DNA of 64,000 nucleotides from Pelomonas caseinilytica (GTDB taxonomy: Bacteria; Pseudomonadota; Gammaproteobacteria; Burkholderiales; Burkholderiaceae_C): positions 62,001 to 126,000 of the forward strand of contig NZ_JAJTWT010000006.1 of the NCBI RefSeq assembly GCF_021353235.1, in the 5' to 3' direction. Position numbers and translations under genes: made by a program. Below, one piece after another: positions 50,710 to 59,043 of the stretch; positions within the stretch are counted from its first letter, which is position 1; each line of letters opens with the position of its first letter. The notes under the pieces were generated by a model. It worked only from the letters and a program-made list of their open reading frames with translations, was not told where the DNA came from and made no database searches.

Positions 50710-51843
50710 TCAGCCTGCCGCTGGCAAGGGATGGTCGGGCGCGTCCGGGGCGGCGCCTCGCGGCGCCACCCCCTGGGCGTTCAGGCCGACCACGTTGACG
50801 GTGTTGGCCGGGAAGGCCAGCTTGATGCCGCGTTGCTTCAGCGCCCGCATCAGCGACAGGTACAGGGCCTGCTGGCGGTCCATGTAGACGTCGTAGTCGG
50901 GGTCCTGCACGCGGTAGACGACCTCGAAGTCGAGCGAGTTGTCACCGAAGCCCTTGAAGTGGGCGCGGGCGAACTCGAGCTTGGGGTCGGCCTCGATCAG
51001 CTCGCGCACCAGCGGCGGCACGGCAGCCACTTCGTCGGCCGAGGCCTCGTAGGTGATGCCGAAGCTGAAGAGCACGCGGCGCGTCTGCAGGCGCTTGAAG
51101 TTGGCCACCGTTCGCTTGAGCAGTTCGGCGTTGGACATGACGATCTGCTCGCCGCCGAGGCTGCGGATGCGCGTCGTCTTCAACCCCACACGCTCGACCG
51201 TGCCGGTCACATCGCCGACGGTGACCGAGTCGCCCACCTCGAAGGGCTTGTCCACCGCGATGGCGAGCGACGCGAAGATGTCGCCGAGGATGTTCTGCAC
51301 CGCCAGCGCCAGGGCGATGCCGCCGATGCCCAGGCTGGCGATGAAGGCCGTGATGTTGACGCCGAGGTTGGACAGCACCGCCAGCACCACCACGGCCCAC
51401 AGCGTCGCCCGCAGGGCCCAGCCCAGCAGCGTGGCCGAGGCCGACAGCGCCGTGCCGCCGCCATGGCGCAGCTGTTGGGCCGCCAGCACCTGCGACAGGG
51501 CCTGCTGCAGCCACAGGCCCAGCTGCAGGGCCACGAGGGCGAACCAGACCTGGTCGACGCGCGCCTGCCAGCGCGCGTCCAGCGGCAGCATGGACAGGCC
51601 CACCAGCAGGCCGGCCAGGGCAACCAGCGGGCCGCTGGTGTGTTCCAGCACGCTGACCAGGCCGTCGTCCAGCGTCGTCTGCGTGCGCCGCGACAGGGCG
51701 CGCAAGCGATTGGCGAGCAGCCGCATGCCGCTTTTGATGACGAGGACGGTGACCAGCCCGGCGAGGACGGCTGGCAGCACCTCGTCCCAGCCCACCTGGG
51801 GCCACGAGGCGGCGACGCGGTGGGTGAAATCGTTCCAGATCAT
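50710..51843 (-). CDS. MscS-family mechanosensitive ion channel
   Basis: Inner-membrane channel protecting against hypo-osmotic shock. It has 377 residues: four or five membrane segments up to about 200, the pore helix signature ASLGIGGIALALAVQNILGD, then the beta domain (AIAVDKPFEVGDSVTVGDVT, GTVERVGLKTTRIRSLGGEQ) and the cytoplasmic cage. The C-terminal 20 residues are Gly/Ala/Pro-rich. It is transcribed with the CPA1 antiporter, 1 bp apart, a sensible pair for ion homeostasis. Confidence 0.93.
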   Translation of the reverse strand: MIWNDFTHRVAASWPQVGWDEVLPAVLAGLVTVLVIKSGMRLLANRLRALSRRTQTTLDDGLVSVLEHTSGPLVALAGLLVGLSMLPLDARWQARVDQVWFALVALQLGLWLQQALSQVLAAQQLRHGGGTALSASATLLGWALRATLWAVVVLAVLSNLGVNITAFIASLGIGGIALALAVQNILGDIFASLAIAVDKPFEVGDSVTVGDVTGTVERVGLKTTRIRSLGGEQIVMSNAELLKRTVANFKRLQTRRVLFSFGITYEASADEVAAVPPLVRELIEADPKLEFARAHFKGFGDNSLDFEVVYRVQDPDYDVYMDRQQALYLSLMRALKQRGIKLAFPANTVNVVGLNAQGVAPRGAAPDAPDHPLPAAG

Positions 51844-52044
51844 TCGGGGCTCCAGGGGGCGTCGCTCAGCAATCCCACGACCCTAGGCGCCGCCGGCGGG
51901 CCGGTCTGTCAGCCGAACGCCGCGGGCGGTGTGGGCGCGGGCCGACACGGCGCCTCTGCGCGACGAGGCCTCGGCTGACACCGTGGCGGCCCATGCCCGG
52001 CTAAGTTGGGGCGGTGGCCCGGCAAGGGCGTGAAAGGACATGCC

Positions 52045-52323
52045 ATGGACACCACCACCCACCATCCGCTGCACGAACTCTTCACCCAGCTCGGCCTGCC
52101 GGACTCCGAGGAGGACATCCGCCGCTTCATCCGCGAGCACCGGCCGCTGCCGCAGACGCTGAACCTGTCGGAGGCGCCGTTCTGGACCCCGAGCCAGGTG
52201 GCCTTCCTGCGCGAGCAGTGGCATGCCGACGATGGCGACTGGGTCATCCAGATCGACCAGCTCAACGCCGCGCTGCGCGAGCATCCCGCCCCTGAGGATC
52301 TTCAGCAGGGCGGCGGCGCATGA
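52045..52323 (+). CDS. DUF2789 domain-containing protein
   Basis: A 92-residue protein of the DUF2789 family: LHELFTQLGLPDSEEDIRRF, IREHRPLPQTLNLSEAPFWT and PSQVAFLREQWHADDGDWVI are all recognisable. It is small, acidic and cytoplasmic; the function is not established. The GAAAGGACA region gives a ribosome-binding site for the ATG at 52045. Its stop overlaps the esterase start (ATGA). Confidence 0.88.
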   Translation: MDTTTHHPLHELFTQLGLPDSEEDIRRFIREHRPLPQTLNLSEAPFWTPSQVAFLREQWHADDGDWVIQIDQLNAALREHPAPEDLQQGGGA

Positions 52324-53282
52324 AGCCGCCGTCGTGGTCGGCGCTGCTCGGGCGCCAGGCCACGCTGGTGCGGCGCGCCCTCAAGCCCCTGCGAGACACG
52401 CGCCGCCCGCCGCCGGGCGCCGGCCAATGGCTGGAAGGCCTGGTCATGTCGGCCGCCGGACCGCGCCGTTATGCCCTGTTCCGCCCCGAGGGCGTGCGCT
52501 TCGGCGAACGGCTGCCGCTGATGGTCATGCTGCACGGCTGCCACCAGGACGCCAGGAGCTTCGCCGCCAGCACCCGCATGAACGCGGTGGCGGCCCGCGA
52601 GCGCTTCCTGGTGCTCTACCCGGAGCAGCCTCGGCTGTCCAACGCCCAGGGCTGCTGGAATTGGTTCGAGACGCGCTCGGGCCGCGCCTACGGCGAGGCG
52701 GCCTGGATCATGCAGGCCATCGACCAGGCCTGCCTCTTCCACGCGGCCGACCGCGAGCGCATCGCCATCGCCGGGCTATCGGCTGGCGCCAGCATGGCCG
52801 CGCTGCTCGCCACGCGCTACCCGCGGCGCTTCAAGGCACTGGTGATGCACTCGGGCGTGCCGCCGGGCGCGGCCGGCAGCGCCGCCTCGGCGGTCGGCGC
52901 GATGCGGGGCCGCCATGAACCGGCCGCTGCGGCCACGGCCGCCGATTGGCCGCCGCTGATGGTCATCCACGGCGGGGCTGACGGCGTCGTCTCGTCCCGC
53001 AACGCAGGTGCCGCCGCGGCCCTGTGGTCGCAGGCGGCGGGCGCCCATGCCGAGGCGCCGCGCGAGCTGCGGCGCGGCAAGCGCTACCCGATGCGCGTCA
53101 CGCAGTTCCGCCGCGCCCGCGAGGTGGTCGCCACCCTCGTCGAGGTGGACCGCCTCGGCCACGCCTGGAGCGGCGGCGCGGCGCGCCAGCGCTTTGCCGA
53201 CGCCAACGGGCCCGACGCCTCGCGCATGGCCTGGCGCTTCGCGGCGCGGCAGTTCAGCGCGCCGGTGCCGTCCCGGCGTTGA
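52320..53282 (+). CDS. PHB-depolymerase-family esterase
   Basis: A 320-residue alpha/beta-hydrolase of the polyhydroxybutyrate depolymerase esterase type. Landmarks are LPLMVMLHGCHQDARSFAAS (oxyanion region, about 65-84), GCWNWFETRSGRAYGEAAWI, and the nucleophile elbow GLSAG with S154. The catalytic His is probably in RLGHAWSGG near the end. There is no signal peptide, which suggests intracellular action or other export. It overlaps the upstream DUF2789 gene by 4 bp and its 3' end overlaps the halogenase 3' end by 29 bp. Confidence 0.88.
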   Translation: MKPPSWSALLGRQATLVRRALKPLRDTRRPPPGAGQWLEGLVMSAAGPRRYALFRPEGVRFGERLPLMVMLHGCHQDARSFAASTRMNAVAARERFLVLYPEQPRLSNAQGCWNWFETRSGRAYGEAAWIMQAIDQACLFHAADRERIAIAGLSAGASMAALLATRYPRRFKALVMHSGVPPGAAGSAASAVGAMRGRHEPAAAATAADWPPLMVIHGGADGVVSSRNAGAAAALWSQAAGAHAEAPRELRRGKRYPMRVTQFRRAREVVATLVEVDRLGHAWSGGAARQRFADANGPDASRMAWRFAARQFSAPVPSRR

Positions 53283-54813
53283 TCTGGCGGATCAGCGAAC
53301 GGTGGCTGGGCAGGTCGGCCACGGCGCGGTCGGCAAAGCGGTGGATCTTGGCGAACAGGCGCTCGGCCTGCGCAGCCTGCGGGAAGTCCTCGCGCGCGGC
53401 GCCGAGGTCGGTGCGCCAGCCCATGCCGTAGAGGATGTACTGGTAGTTGAAGAAGGCGAAGGTCTCGGTGTCGAGCACGAAGTCGAAGCGTCCCGGCGGC
53501 CGCAGCCGCCATTGCTCCAGCAGCTCGGCCAGGCGCTCGGGCAGGGTGGCCGGCTCGGCGTTGTCGCGCCAGAAGGGCTCGCTGCGTCCGCTCAGGCAGT
53601 AGTGCAGCTTCAGGAAGTTGATGATGTTGTCGAAGCGGGTCGTCATCAGCTCGTTGAAGCGCCGCGCCGGCGCCTCCATAGGCCCGCTGTGCGGCAGCAT
53701 CTCCGCGATCATGCCCACGGCCGCCTCGATGAGGACGAGGCCGGTGGACTCCAGCGGCTCGAGGAAGCCGGCGGACAGGCCGACGGCCACGCAGTTCCTC
53801 ACCCACTGCCGCTCGCGGTAGCCGGGGGCGAAGGGGATGCTGCGCAGCGCGAGGTCGCGGGAGGCGGGGCCGGCATAGCCGCGCAGGATCTCGGCCGCGC
53901 GCTCGTCGCCGAGGTGGTCGCTGGAGTAGACGCAGCCGATGCCGCGCGCGCCGTTCAGGGCGATGTCCCATAGCCAGCCGGCCTCGTGGGCGGTGGCGAT
54001 GGTGCAGCTCTCCAGCGGGGCGTCGGGGTCGTCGGGGGCCGGGTCGGGGAGCTTGCAGGCCAGGGCGCGGTCGGCGAAGAGATGGCGGCGGGCCGACTTG
54101 AAGCCGCTGCCCAGGGCGCGGCCGATCAGCTCCGCGCGGAACCCGGTGCAGTCCACGTAGAGGTCGGCCTCGAAGCGGCCGGCTTCGGCCGTCTCCAGGC
54201 GGGCGATGGCGCCGCGTTCGTCGAGGACGACGTCGGTCACCGTGCCCTGGACATGGTGCACGCCGAGCTGGCGGGCGCGCTCGGCCAGCAGCCGCGCGAG
54301 CTTGAAGGCGTCGAAGTGGTAGGCGTAGTTCAGCGGCGCGGCGAAGGGCGCCTCGCCGGCCCGCTTGGGCGCACGCTGCGCCTCGGCCACGCGCTGCTGC
54401 AGCGTCACGGCCCGGGCGAAGGGCTCGCGCGCGGCCTCGTCCTGCAGCAGCCAGTAGGGCACGAGGTTGAGGTCCTCGGCGTAGTAGGGCGCCTCGAAGG
54501 GGTGGAAGAAGGCGTGGCGCGCGCCCGCGGCGCCGGGCGCGCGGCCCCAGTCCACGAAGCGGATGCCCTGCTTGAAGGTGGCTGCCGTGTCGCGGATGAA
54601 GGCGGGCTCGGAGATGCCCAGGAACTGCAGCGTCGTGCGGATGGTCGGGAAGGTGCCTTCGCCGACGCCGACGATGCCGATGTCGGGCGACTCGAGCACG
54701 GTCAGCTCCAGGTGGGGGCGCTCGGCGAGGCGCAGGGCCTTGGCGAGGTGGGCGGCCGTCAGCCAGCCGGCCGTGCCGCCGCCGACGATGAGGATGCGGC
54801 GCTTGGGGGTCAT
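53254..54813 (-). CDS. Flavin-dependent (tryptophan-type) halogenase
   Basis: A 519-residue enzyme of the tryptophan halogenase family, which chlorinates aromatic rings using FADH2 and O2. The FAD motif GGGTAGW is at 11-17, GEGTFPT at 51-57, and the candidate catalytic lysine is K81 in FKQGIRFVDW. The family motif WxWxIP appears as W280-L-W282-D-I284-A, so its proline is replaced. It has LSAGFLEPLESTGLVLIEAA near the C-terminal half. The ATG at 54811-54813 overlaps the vapC stop; a GTG at 54840 is an alternative start. Substrate and partner reductase are not visible. Confidence 0.85.
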   Translation of the reverse strand: MTPKRRILIVGGGTAGWLTAAHLAKALRLAERPHLELTVLESPDIGIVGVGEGTFPTIRTTLQFLGISEPAFIRDTAATFKQGIRFVDWGRAPGAAGARHAFFHPFEAPYYAEDLNLVPYWLLQDEAAREPFARAVTLQQRVAEAQRAPKRAGEAPFAAPLNYAYHFDAFKLARLLAERARQLGVHHVQGTVTDVVLDERGAIARLETAEAGRFEADLYVDCTGFRAELIGRALGSGFKSARRHLFADRALACKLPDPAPDDPDAPLESCTIATAHEAGWLWDIALNGARGIGCVYSSDHLGDERAAEILRGYAGPASRDLALRSIPFAPGYRERQWVRNCVAVGLSAGFLEPLESTGLVLIEAAVGMIAEMLPHSGPMEAPARRFNELMTTRFDNIINFLKLHYCLSGRSEPFWRDNAEPATLPERLAELLEQWRLRPPGRFDFVLDTETFAFFNYQYILYGMGWRTDLGAAREDFPQAAQAERLFAKIHRFADRAVADLPSHRSLIRQINAGTAPAR

Positions 54814-55322
54814 GTTCGGACGTAGAGGTTCTTCAGCCACTGGTGGCCGGCTTGCGTGCCATGGGCCCAGTCCTCGTCCTCGTCCGAACCGGCCTGGGCG
54901 GCGACATAGCCCGAGGGGTTGAGCAGCTTCACGCGCCCGGCCCGGAAGGCCGAGATGCGATGGGTGACGAAGGTGAGGCCGTGCTCCAGCGCCGTGGCGG
55001 CCAGCAGCCCGTCGCGCGTGTTGGCATAGGGCAGCTGGGCGCGGCGGCGCACCACGGCGGCGTCCACGGGCAGCACCCGGCCTTCGAAGGCCGGCATCAC
55101 GCGGTTGTCGATCCAGTCGCGCACGGCCAGGCCGGCGGCGCGGTCCTTGCGGGCGAGGCGGGCCGCGGCGTTCTCGATCTCCAGCAGGGTCAGCGCCGAG
55201 ATGAAGAGCTTCTGCCGCGGGATGCCGGCGGCCCAGGCGGCCAGGCCGGCGTCGGACTGCCCGGCCTTGGCCTTGCGCAGCTCCAGCACGATGGCCGTGT
55301 CGAGCAGGAACATGGCCGTCAT
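54810..55322 (-). CDS. VapC-type PIN-domain ribonuclease toxin
   Basis: Metal-dependent RNase toxin of a vapBC module. It has 170 residues with acidic residues D8 (MFLLDT), E in LEIENAAARLA (about 48) and D in NTRDGLLAATALEHGL (about 104), and THRISAF after it. The end, about 30 residues beyond the usual 138, is an extension (GSDEDEDWAHGTQAG...) that lies before the overlap with the halogenase. The ATG overlaps the antitoxin stop (ATGA) and the stop overlaps the halogenase start by 3 bp. Confidence 0.9.
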   Translation of the reverse strand: MTAMFLLDTAIVLELRKAKAGQSDAGLAAWAAGIPRQKLFISALTLLEIENAAARLARKDRAAGLAVRDWIDNRVMPAFEGRVLPVDAAVVRRRAQLPYANTRDGLLAATALEHGLTFVTHRISAFRAGRVKLLNPSGYVAAQAGSDEDEDWAHGTQAGHQWLKNLYVRT

Positions 55323-55570
55323 GGCATGGGCTCGCGGTGGTCCCAGGCGCCGTCGGAGGCGGCGTCGGCGGCGTCCAGGGGCGCCGGCTCGGGCATGGCC
55401 AGCAGTTCCAGGATGCTCTCGCCCTCGCCGGTGAGGCGGCGGTACTCGGCGATGCTCATCAGCACGTGGGTCGGCTGGCCGCGGTCGGTGATCAGCACCG
55501 GCTCGGCCTGGGCGGCGCGCTTGGCCTGGCTGACGTCGCGGTTGAACTCGCGGGCGGTGAGCAGCTTCAT
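55319..55570 (-). CDS. Phd/YefM-type antitoxin (VapB)
   Basis: An 83-residue antitoxin: N-terminal DNA-binding fold MKLLTAREFNRDVSQAKRAA and PVLITDRGQPTHVLMSIAEY, then a helical, Ala/Asp-rich toxin-binding tail. It pairs with the PIN toxin downstream by an ATGA overlap. It is expected to repress its own promoter through the inverted repeat upstream. Confidence 0.9.
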   Translation of the reverse strand: MKLLTAREFNRDVSQAKRAAQAEPVLITDRGQPTHVLMSIAEYRRLTGEGESILELLAMPEPAPLDAADAASDGAWDHREPMP

Positions 55571-55579
55571 CGTGCCGGC

Positions 55580-55608
55580 AATGTACCTACATACCTGCAA
55601 GCTGGCAA
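55580..55608 (-). promoter_or_regulatory. vapBC promoter
   Basis: On the minus strand: TTGCCA (-35, 55603-55608), exactly 17 bp, then TACATT (-10, 55580-55585). The start codon of the antitoxin lies 9 bp after the -10, so the transcript would have almost no leader. Confidence 0.7.
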
Positions 55609-55623
55609 TCCGGGCGTAGGTAC
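55583..55623. promoter_or_regulatory. Operator of the vapBC promoter
   Basis: Perfect 8-bp inverted repeat gtacctac/gtaggtac (55583-55590 and 55616-55623) flanking the -35/-10 region, one arm overlapping the -10. A Phd/VapB autoregulatory site is the natural reading. Confidence 0.65.
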
Positions 55624-55714
55624 GTCGCTGCACCGAGGTCGGACCCGATGGACAGCGCCATCCGGGCTGGCACAGTGCGCAGCGGCCCTTTCGCGTTCGA
55701 TGGAAGGCGCCGGA

Positions 55715-55726
55715 GACAACGTTGTC
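55715..55726. promoter_or_regulatory. 12-bp palindrome upstream of the CPA2 antiporter
   Basis: gacaacgttgtc is a perfect 12-bp palindrome, 61 bp before the antiporter start. Such a site fits a dimeric repressor (LacI-type or similar), but no regulator gene is near. The rest of the 217-bp region between vapB and the antiporter gene shows nothing further. Confidence 0.4.
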
Positions 55727-55787
55727 GCCTCGCCGGCTGGAGGAGCCGGCCGCGGCGACGGATGCGAACCACGACAGGCAGCACGGC

Positions 55788-57152
55788 ATGGATTTCGACC
55801 TTTTCGCCATCCTCGGCGACGTCTTCGCCAAGCATGGGCCGGCCGCGCCAGCGGCGGCGCAGACCTATTCGCCCGGCGACTTCAGCGTCCACTTCTTCCT
55901 GCAGCTGGGCATCATCATGCTGGCCTGCCGGGTGGTCGGCTGGGCGGGCCGCAAGTTCCTGGGCCAGCCCCAGGTGGTCGGCGAGATGATCGCCGGCGTC
56001 GTCCTCGGCCCGTCCCTGCTCGGGCTCTTCCTGCCGGAGGTCCAGGCCACCCTCTTCCCCAAGGAGATGCGCAGCGTGCTGTACAGCGGCGCCCAGCTCG
56101 GCGTGGGCCTGTACATGTTCCTGGTGGGCACGACGCTGCGGCTGGACCATTTCGCCACCAAGGCGCGCAGCGCCATCGGCGTGTCGGTGTCGGGCATCGC
56201 GGCGCCCTTCTTCATCGCCTTCCTGATCACGCCGCTGCTGCTGGGCGTGCCGGGGCTGTTCGCCGAGGGCATCTCGACGACCAACGCCACCCTCTTCATG
56301 GGCGCCTGCATCGCCCTGACGGCCTTCCCCATGCTCGCCCGCATCATCAACGAGCAGGGCCTGGCCAACACCTCGCTGGGCACGCTGGCGCTGACCGCCG
56401 GGGCCTTCGACGACGCGGCCTCCTGGTGCGTGCTGGCCCTGGTGCTGGCCGCCTTCGGCGCCGGGCCGGGCGTGGCGGTGCTGGCCATCGGCGGCGGCGT
56501 GCTGTGGGCCGCCTTCGTGCTGCTCTTCGGCCGCCGGCTGCTGGCGCCGCTGGGCCGTGCCGTGGAGCGCGACGGGCACATGAGCCACACGGTGCTGGGC
56601 ATCACGCTGATCGCCTTCTGCACGTCGGCCTTCGTCATGGACGCCGTCGGCATCCATGCCATCTTCGGCGGCTTCATCCTGGGCGCCGTCATGCCGCGCG
56701 GCGCTTTCGCCGCGGAGCTGAAGAAGAAGGTCGAGCCCATCACGGTGATCCTGCTGCTGCCGATGTTCTTCACCTACTCGGGCCTGAACACGCGGCTGGA
56801 CATGATCAATTCGGCCGAGCTGCTGCTCATCGCCGGTGGCGTGCTGGTGGCCTCGGTGCTGGCCAAGTTCGGCGCCTGCTACGTGGCGGCCCGCATGTCG
56901 GGCGAGGACAACCGCACGGCGCTGGGCATCGGTGCCCTGATGAACTCCCGCGGCCTGATGGAACTCATCATCATCAACATCGGCCTGCAGAAGGGCATCA
57001 TCGGCCCGGCGCTGTTCTCGATGCTGGTGCTGATGGCCGTGGTCACCACCATGATGGCCACGCCGCTGTTCGAGGCCGTCTACGGCCGCAAGGCCCGCGA
57101 GAGCGGCGAGCTGCAGTCGGTGGCCGCCAGCGCCGCCAGCGTCGGCCGCTGA
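55788..57152 (+). CDS. CPA2-family cation:proton antiporter (Kef/Nap-type)
   Basis: A 454-residue membrane antiporter with about 12 segments and no C-terminal TrkA domain. Segments include GQPQVVGEMIAGVVLGPSLL, TNATLFMGACIALTAFPMLA, TAGAFDDAASWCVLALVLAA (the two Asp of the ion site) and AIFGGFILGAVMPRG. The ATG at 55788 gives MDFDLFAILGDVFAKHG; no clear ribosome-binding site precedes it. K+ or Na+ exchange is expected from the family. It stands alone and converges with the chromate transporter gene, 22 bp away. Confidence 0.9.
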   Translation: MDFDLFAILGDVFAKHGPAAPAAAQTYSPGDFSVHFFLQLGIIMLACRVVGWAGRKFLGQPQVVGEMIAGVVLGPSLLGLFLPEVQATLFPKEMRSVLYSGAQLGVGLYMFLVGTTLRLDHFATKARSAIGVSVSGIAAPFFIAFLITPLLLGVPGLFAEGISTTNATLFMGACIALTAFPMLARIINEQGLANTSLGTLALTAGAFDDAASWCVLALVLAAFGAGPGVAVLAIGGGVLWAAFVLLFGRRLLAPLGRAVERDGHMSHTVLGITLIAFCTSAFVMDAVGIHAIFGGFILGAVMPRGAFAAELKKKVEPITVILLLPMFFTYSGLNTRLDMINSAELLLIAGGVLVASVLAKFGACYVAARMSGEDNRTALGIGALMNSRGLMELIIINIGLQKGIIGPALFSMLVLMAVVTTMMATPLFEAVYGRKARESGELQSVAASAASVGR

Positions 57153-57174
57153 GCCGTCGACGGCGCCGCCTGGC

Positions 57175-58542
57175 TCAGGCCGCGCCCAGCCAGGTGGCCG
57201 CGAGGCCGAGGCCGGCGCACAGGCCGAGCACCGGCATGACGCCCAGCCGCAGCCGGAACAGCGCCACGCCCGCGCCGAGGGCGATCAGCGCCGCGACGCC
57301 GTCGAACCGGCCGGCCAGGCCCTGGGGCCACAGCACGTGGCCGGCGAAGAACACCGCCAGATTGAGGATGACGCCGACGACGGCGGCCGTGATGGCCGTG
57401 AGCGGCGCGGTGAACCCGAGCCTGCCGTGGGTCGACTCGATCAGCGGCCCGCCGGCCAGGATGAAGACGAAGGACGGCAGGAAGGTGAAGAAGGTCACCA
57501 CGCCGGCTGCCGTGGCTCCGGCGAGGAAGAGGGCGTCGGGGCCGAAGAGCTGCTTCGTCCAACCGCCCACGAAGCCCACGAAGGCCACCACCATGATGAG
57601 CGGCCCCGGCGTCGTCTCGCCCAGGGCCAGGCCGTCGATCATCTGCGCGCCGCTCAGCCAGTGGTGCTGCTCGACGGCACCCTGCACGACGTAGGGCAGC
57701 ACGGCGTAGGCGCCGCCGAAGGTGAGCAGCGCGGCCTTGGTGAAGAACCAGCCCATCTGCGCCAGCGCCCCGTCCAGCCCGAAGGCCAGCACCAGCGCGG
57801 CCATCGCTGCCAGCCACAGCGCCATGCCCGCGGCCAGCACGCGCGCGAGGCGGCCCCGGCTGAAGCGGGCATGCGGCGGCGGTGGCGTGTCGTCGTCGAT
57901 GAAGGCGGGGCCATAACCCTGCTGTGCCGCGGCATGGCCGCCGCCCGGTGCGAAGGCCTGCGGCGCCAGCCGGCCGCCCGCCATGCCCGCCAGCGCCGCG
58001 GCGAGCACGATGAGGGGAAAGGGGGCGTCCAGCAGCAAGAGGGCGGCGAAGGCCGCCGCCGCGATGCCCCACAGCCAGCCATTGCGCAGCGCCCGCTTGC
58101 CGATGCGGTGGGCGGCGTGCACCACCAGGGCCGTGACGGCAGGCTTCAGGCCGTAGAACAGGCCGGCCACGACCGGCAGCCGGCCCCAGGCGAGGTAGAC
58201 CCAGCTCAGCGCGATCAGCAGCACGAGCGAAGGCAGCACGAAAAGGGCGCCGGCCGCGATGCCGCCCCGGCTGCGGTGCAGCAGCCAGCCGATGTAGGTG
58301 GCCAGCTGCTGGGCCTCGGGGCCGGGCAGCACCATGCAGTAGTTCAGCGCGTGGAGAAAGCGCTTCTCGCTGATCCAGCGCCGGCGCTCCACCAGCTCGG
58401 CGTGCATGAGGGCGATCTGCCCCGCCGGCCCGCCGAAGCTGACGAAACCGAGCTTGAGCCAGAAGCGCAGCGCTTCGCCCAGGCCCACCGGACCGGGACG
58501 TTCGAGGGAGGGGCTGGAACCGGGGGGTGGCGGTGATGACAA
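57175..58542 (-). CDS. Chromate transporter family protein (ChrA-like)
   Basis: A 455-residue CHR-family membrane protein with two homologous CHR domains: the first from GFVSFGGPAGQIALMHAELV through MVLPGPEAQQLATYIGWLLH, the second from WFFTKAALLTFGGAYAVLPY through LALGETTPGPLIMVVAFVGF. Long-chain ChrA exports chromate in known cases; many family members have untested substrates. The start is the TTG at 58542, placed by a strong GGAGGAAT ribosome-binding site 7 nt upstream; an upstream TTG (58578) is less likely. Confidence 0.88.
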   Translation of the reverse strand: MSSPPPPGSSPSLERPGPVGLGEALRFWLKLGFVSFGGPAGQIALMHAELVERRRWISEKRFLHALNYCMVLPGPEAQQLATYIGWLLHRSRGGIAAGALFVLPSLVLLIALSWVYLAWGRLPVVAGLFYGLKPAVTALVVHAAHRIGKRALRNGWLWGIAAAAFAALLLLDAPFPLIVLAAALAGMAGGRLAPQAFAPGGGHAAAQQGYGPAFIDDDTPPPPHARFSRGRLARVLAAGMALWLAAMAALVLAFGLDGALAQMGWFFTKAALLTFGGAYAVLPYVVQGAVEQHHWLSGAQMIDGLALGETTPGPLIMVVAFVGFVGGWTKQLFGPDALFLAGATAAGVVTFFTFLPSFVFILAGGPLIESTHGRLGFTAPLTAITAAVVGVILNLAVFFAGHVLWPQGLAGRFDGVAALIALGAGVALFRLRLGVMPVLGLCAGLGLAATWLGAA

Positions 58543-58669
58543 GGGGATTCCTCCGGACCGGCTGCGCCGAGCCGGCAATGTAGGCCCACCGGCCTGAAAT
58601 CAATTCTCTGGCGCCCGCCCCGCCGGGCTGCCAGCCTGCCCGCATCGGTCTTGTCCTGGAGGATTCGCC

Positions 58670-58933
58670 ATGCGAAGGGAGGGTGCCGCGACGGGCGGCC
58701 TGATGAGCGCCGCCGTGCTGCGGCTGGACGGCATGCGCGGCGTCCGCGTCCGCTGCACGGCCGGCACGGCCTGGCTGACCGAGGACGGCTCGGCCCGCGA
58801 CGTGGTGCTGGTGCCGGGCGACGAGCACGTGGTGCAGGGTGCCGGACCTGTCCTCGTCGTCGGGCTGCCGGCCTGCGGGCTGCTGCTGTGGCGCCAGGCG
58901 GCGTCGGCGCCCGAGGCCGTGCGGCTCGGCTGA
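58670..58933 (+). CDS. DUF2917 domain-containing protein
   Basis: An 87-residue protein: LRLDGMRGVRVRCTAGTAWL, TEDGSARDVVLVPGDEHVVQ and the hydrophobic GPVLVVGLPAC. This is the DUF2917 pattern, a small cupin-like beta fold of unknown role. The ATG at 58670 follows GGAGG; a start at residue 12 (MSAAVLRL) is also possible. It is divergent from the chromate transporter gene across 127 bp. Confidence 0.8.
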   Translation: MRREGAATGGLMSAAVLRLDGMRGVRVRCTAGTAWLTEDGSARDVVLVPGDEHVVQGAGPVLVVGLPACGLLLWRQAASAPEAVRLG

Positions 58934-59043
58934 GCGGCGCCGATGAATAACTTTCAGGCCTGTCGCATGACGCCGCGCCCACACTGCCGCGGCGGGTCGG
59001 TGAACGACGGCTTCGTTCCGCCCGCGGGCCAAGGAGATGCAGC

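Noticed and set aside
53254-54813. Natural-product gene cluster around the halogenase
   Set aside because: No synthase, reductase or tailoring genes lie nearby; the neighbours are a toxin-antitoxin pair and an esterase.
54814-54840. GTG start for the halogenase nine codons earlier
   Set aside because: It would lie inside vapC and similarity begins at the ATG at 54813; kept only as an alternative.
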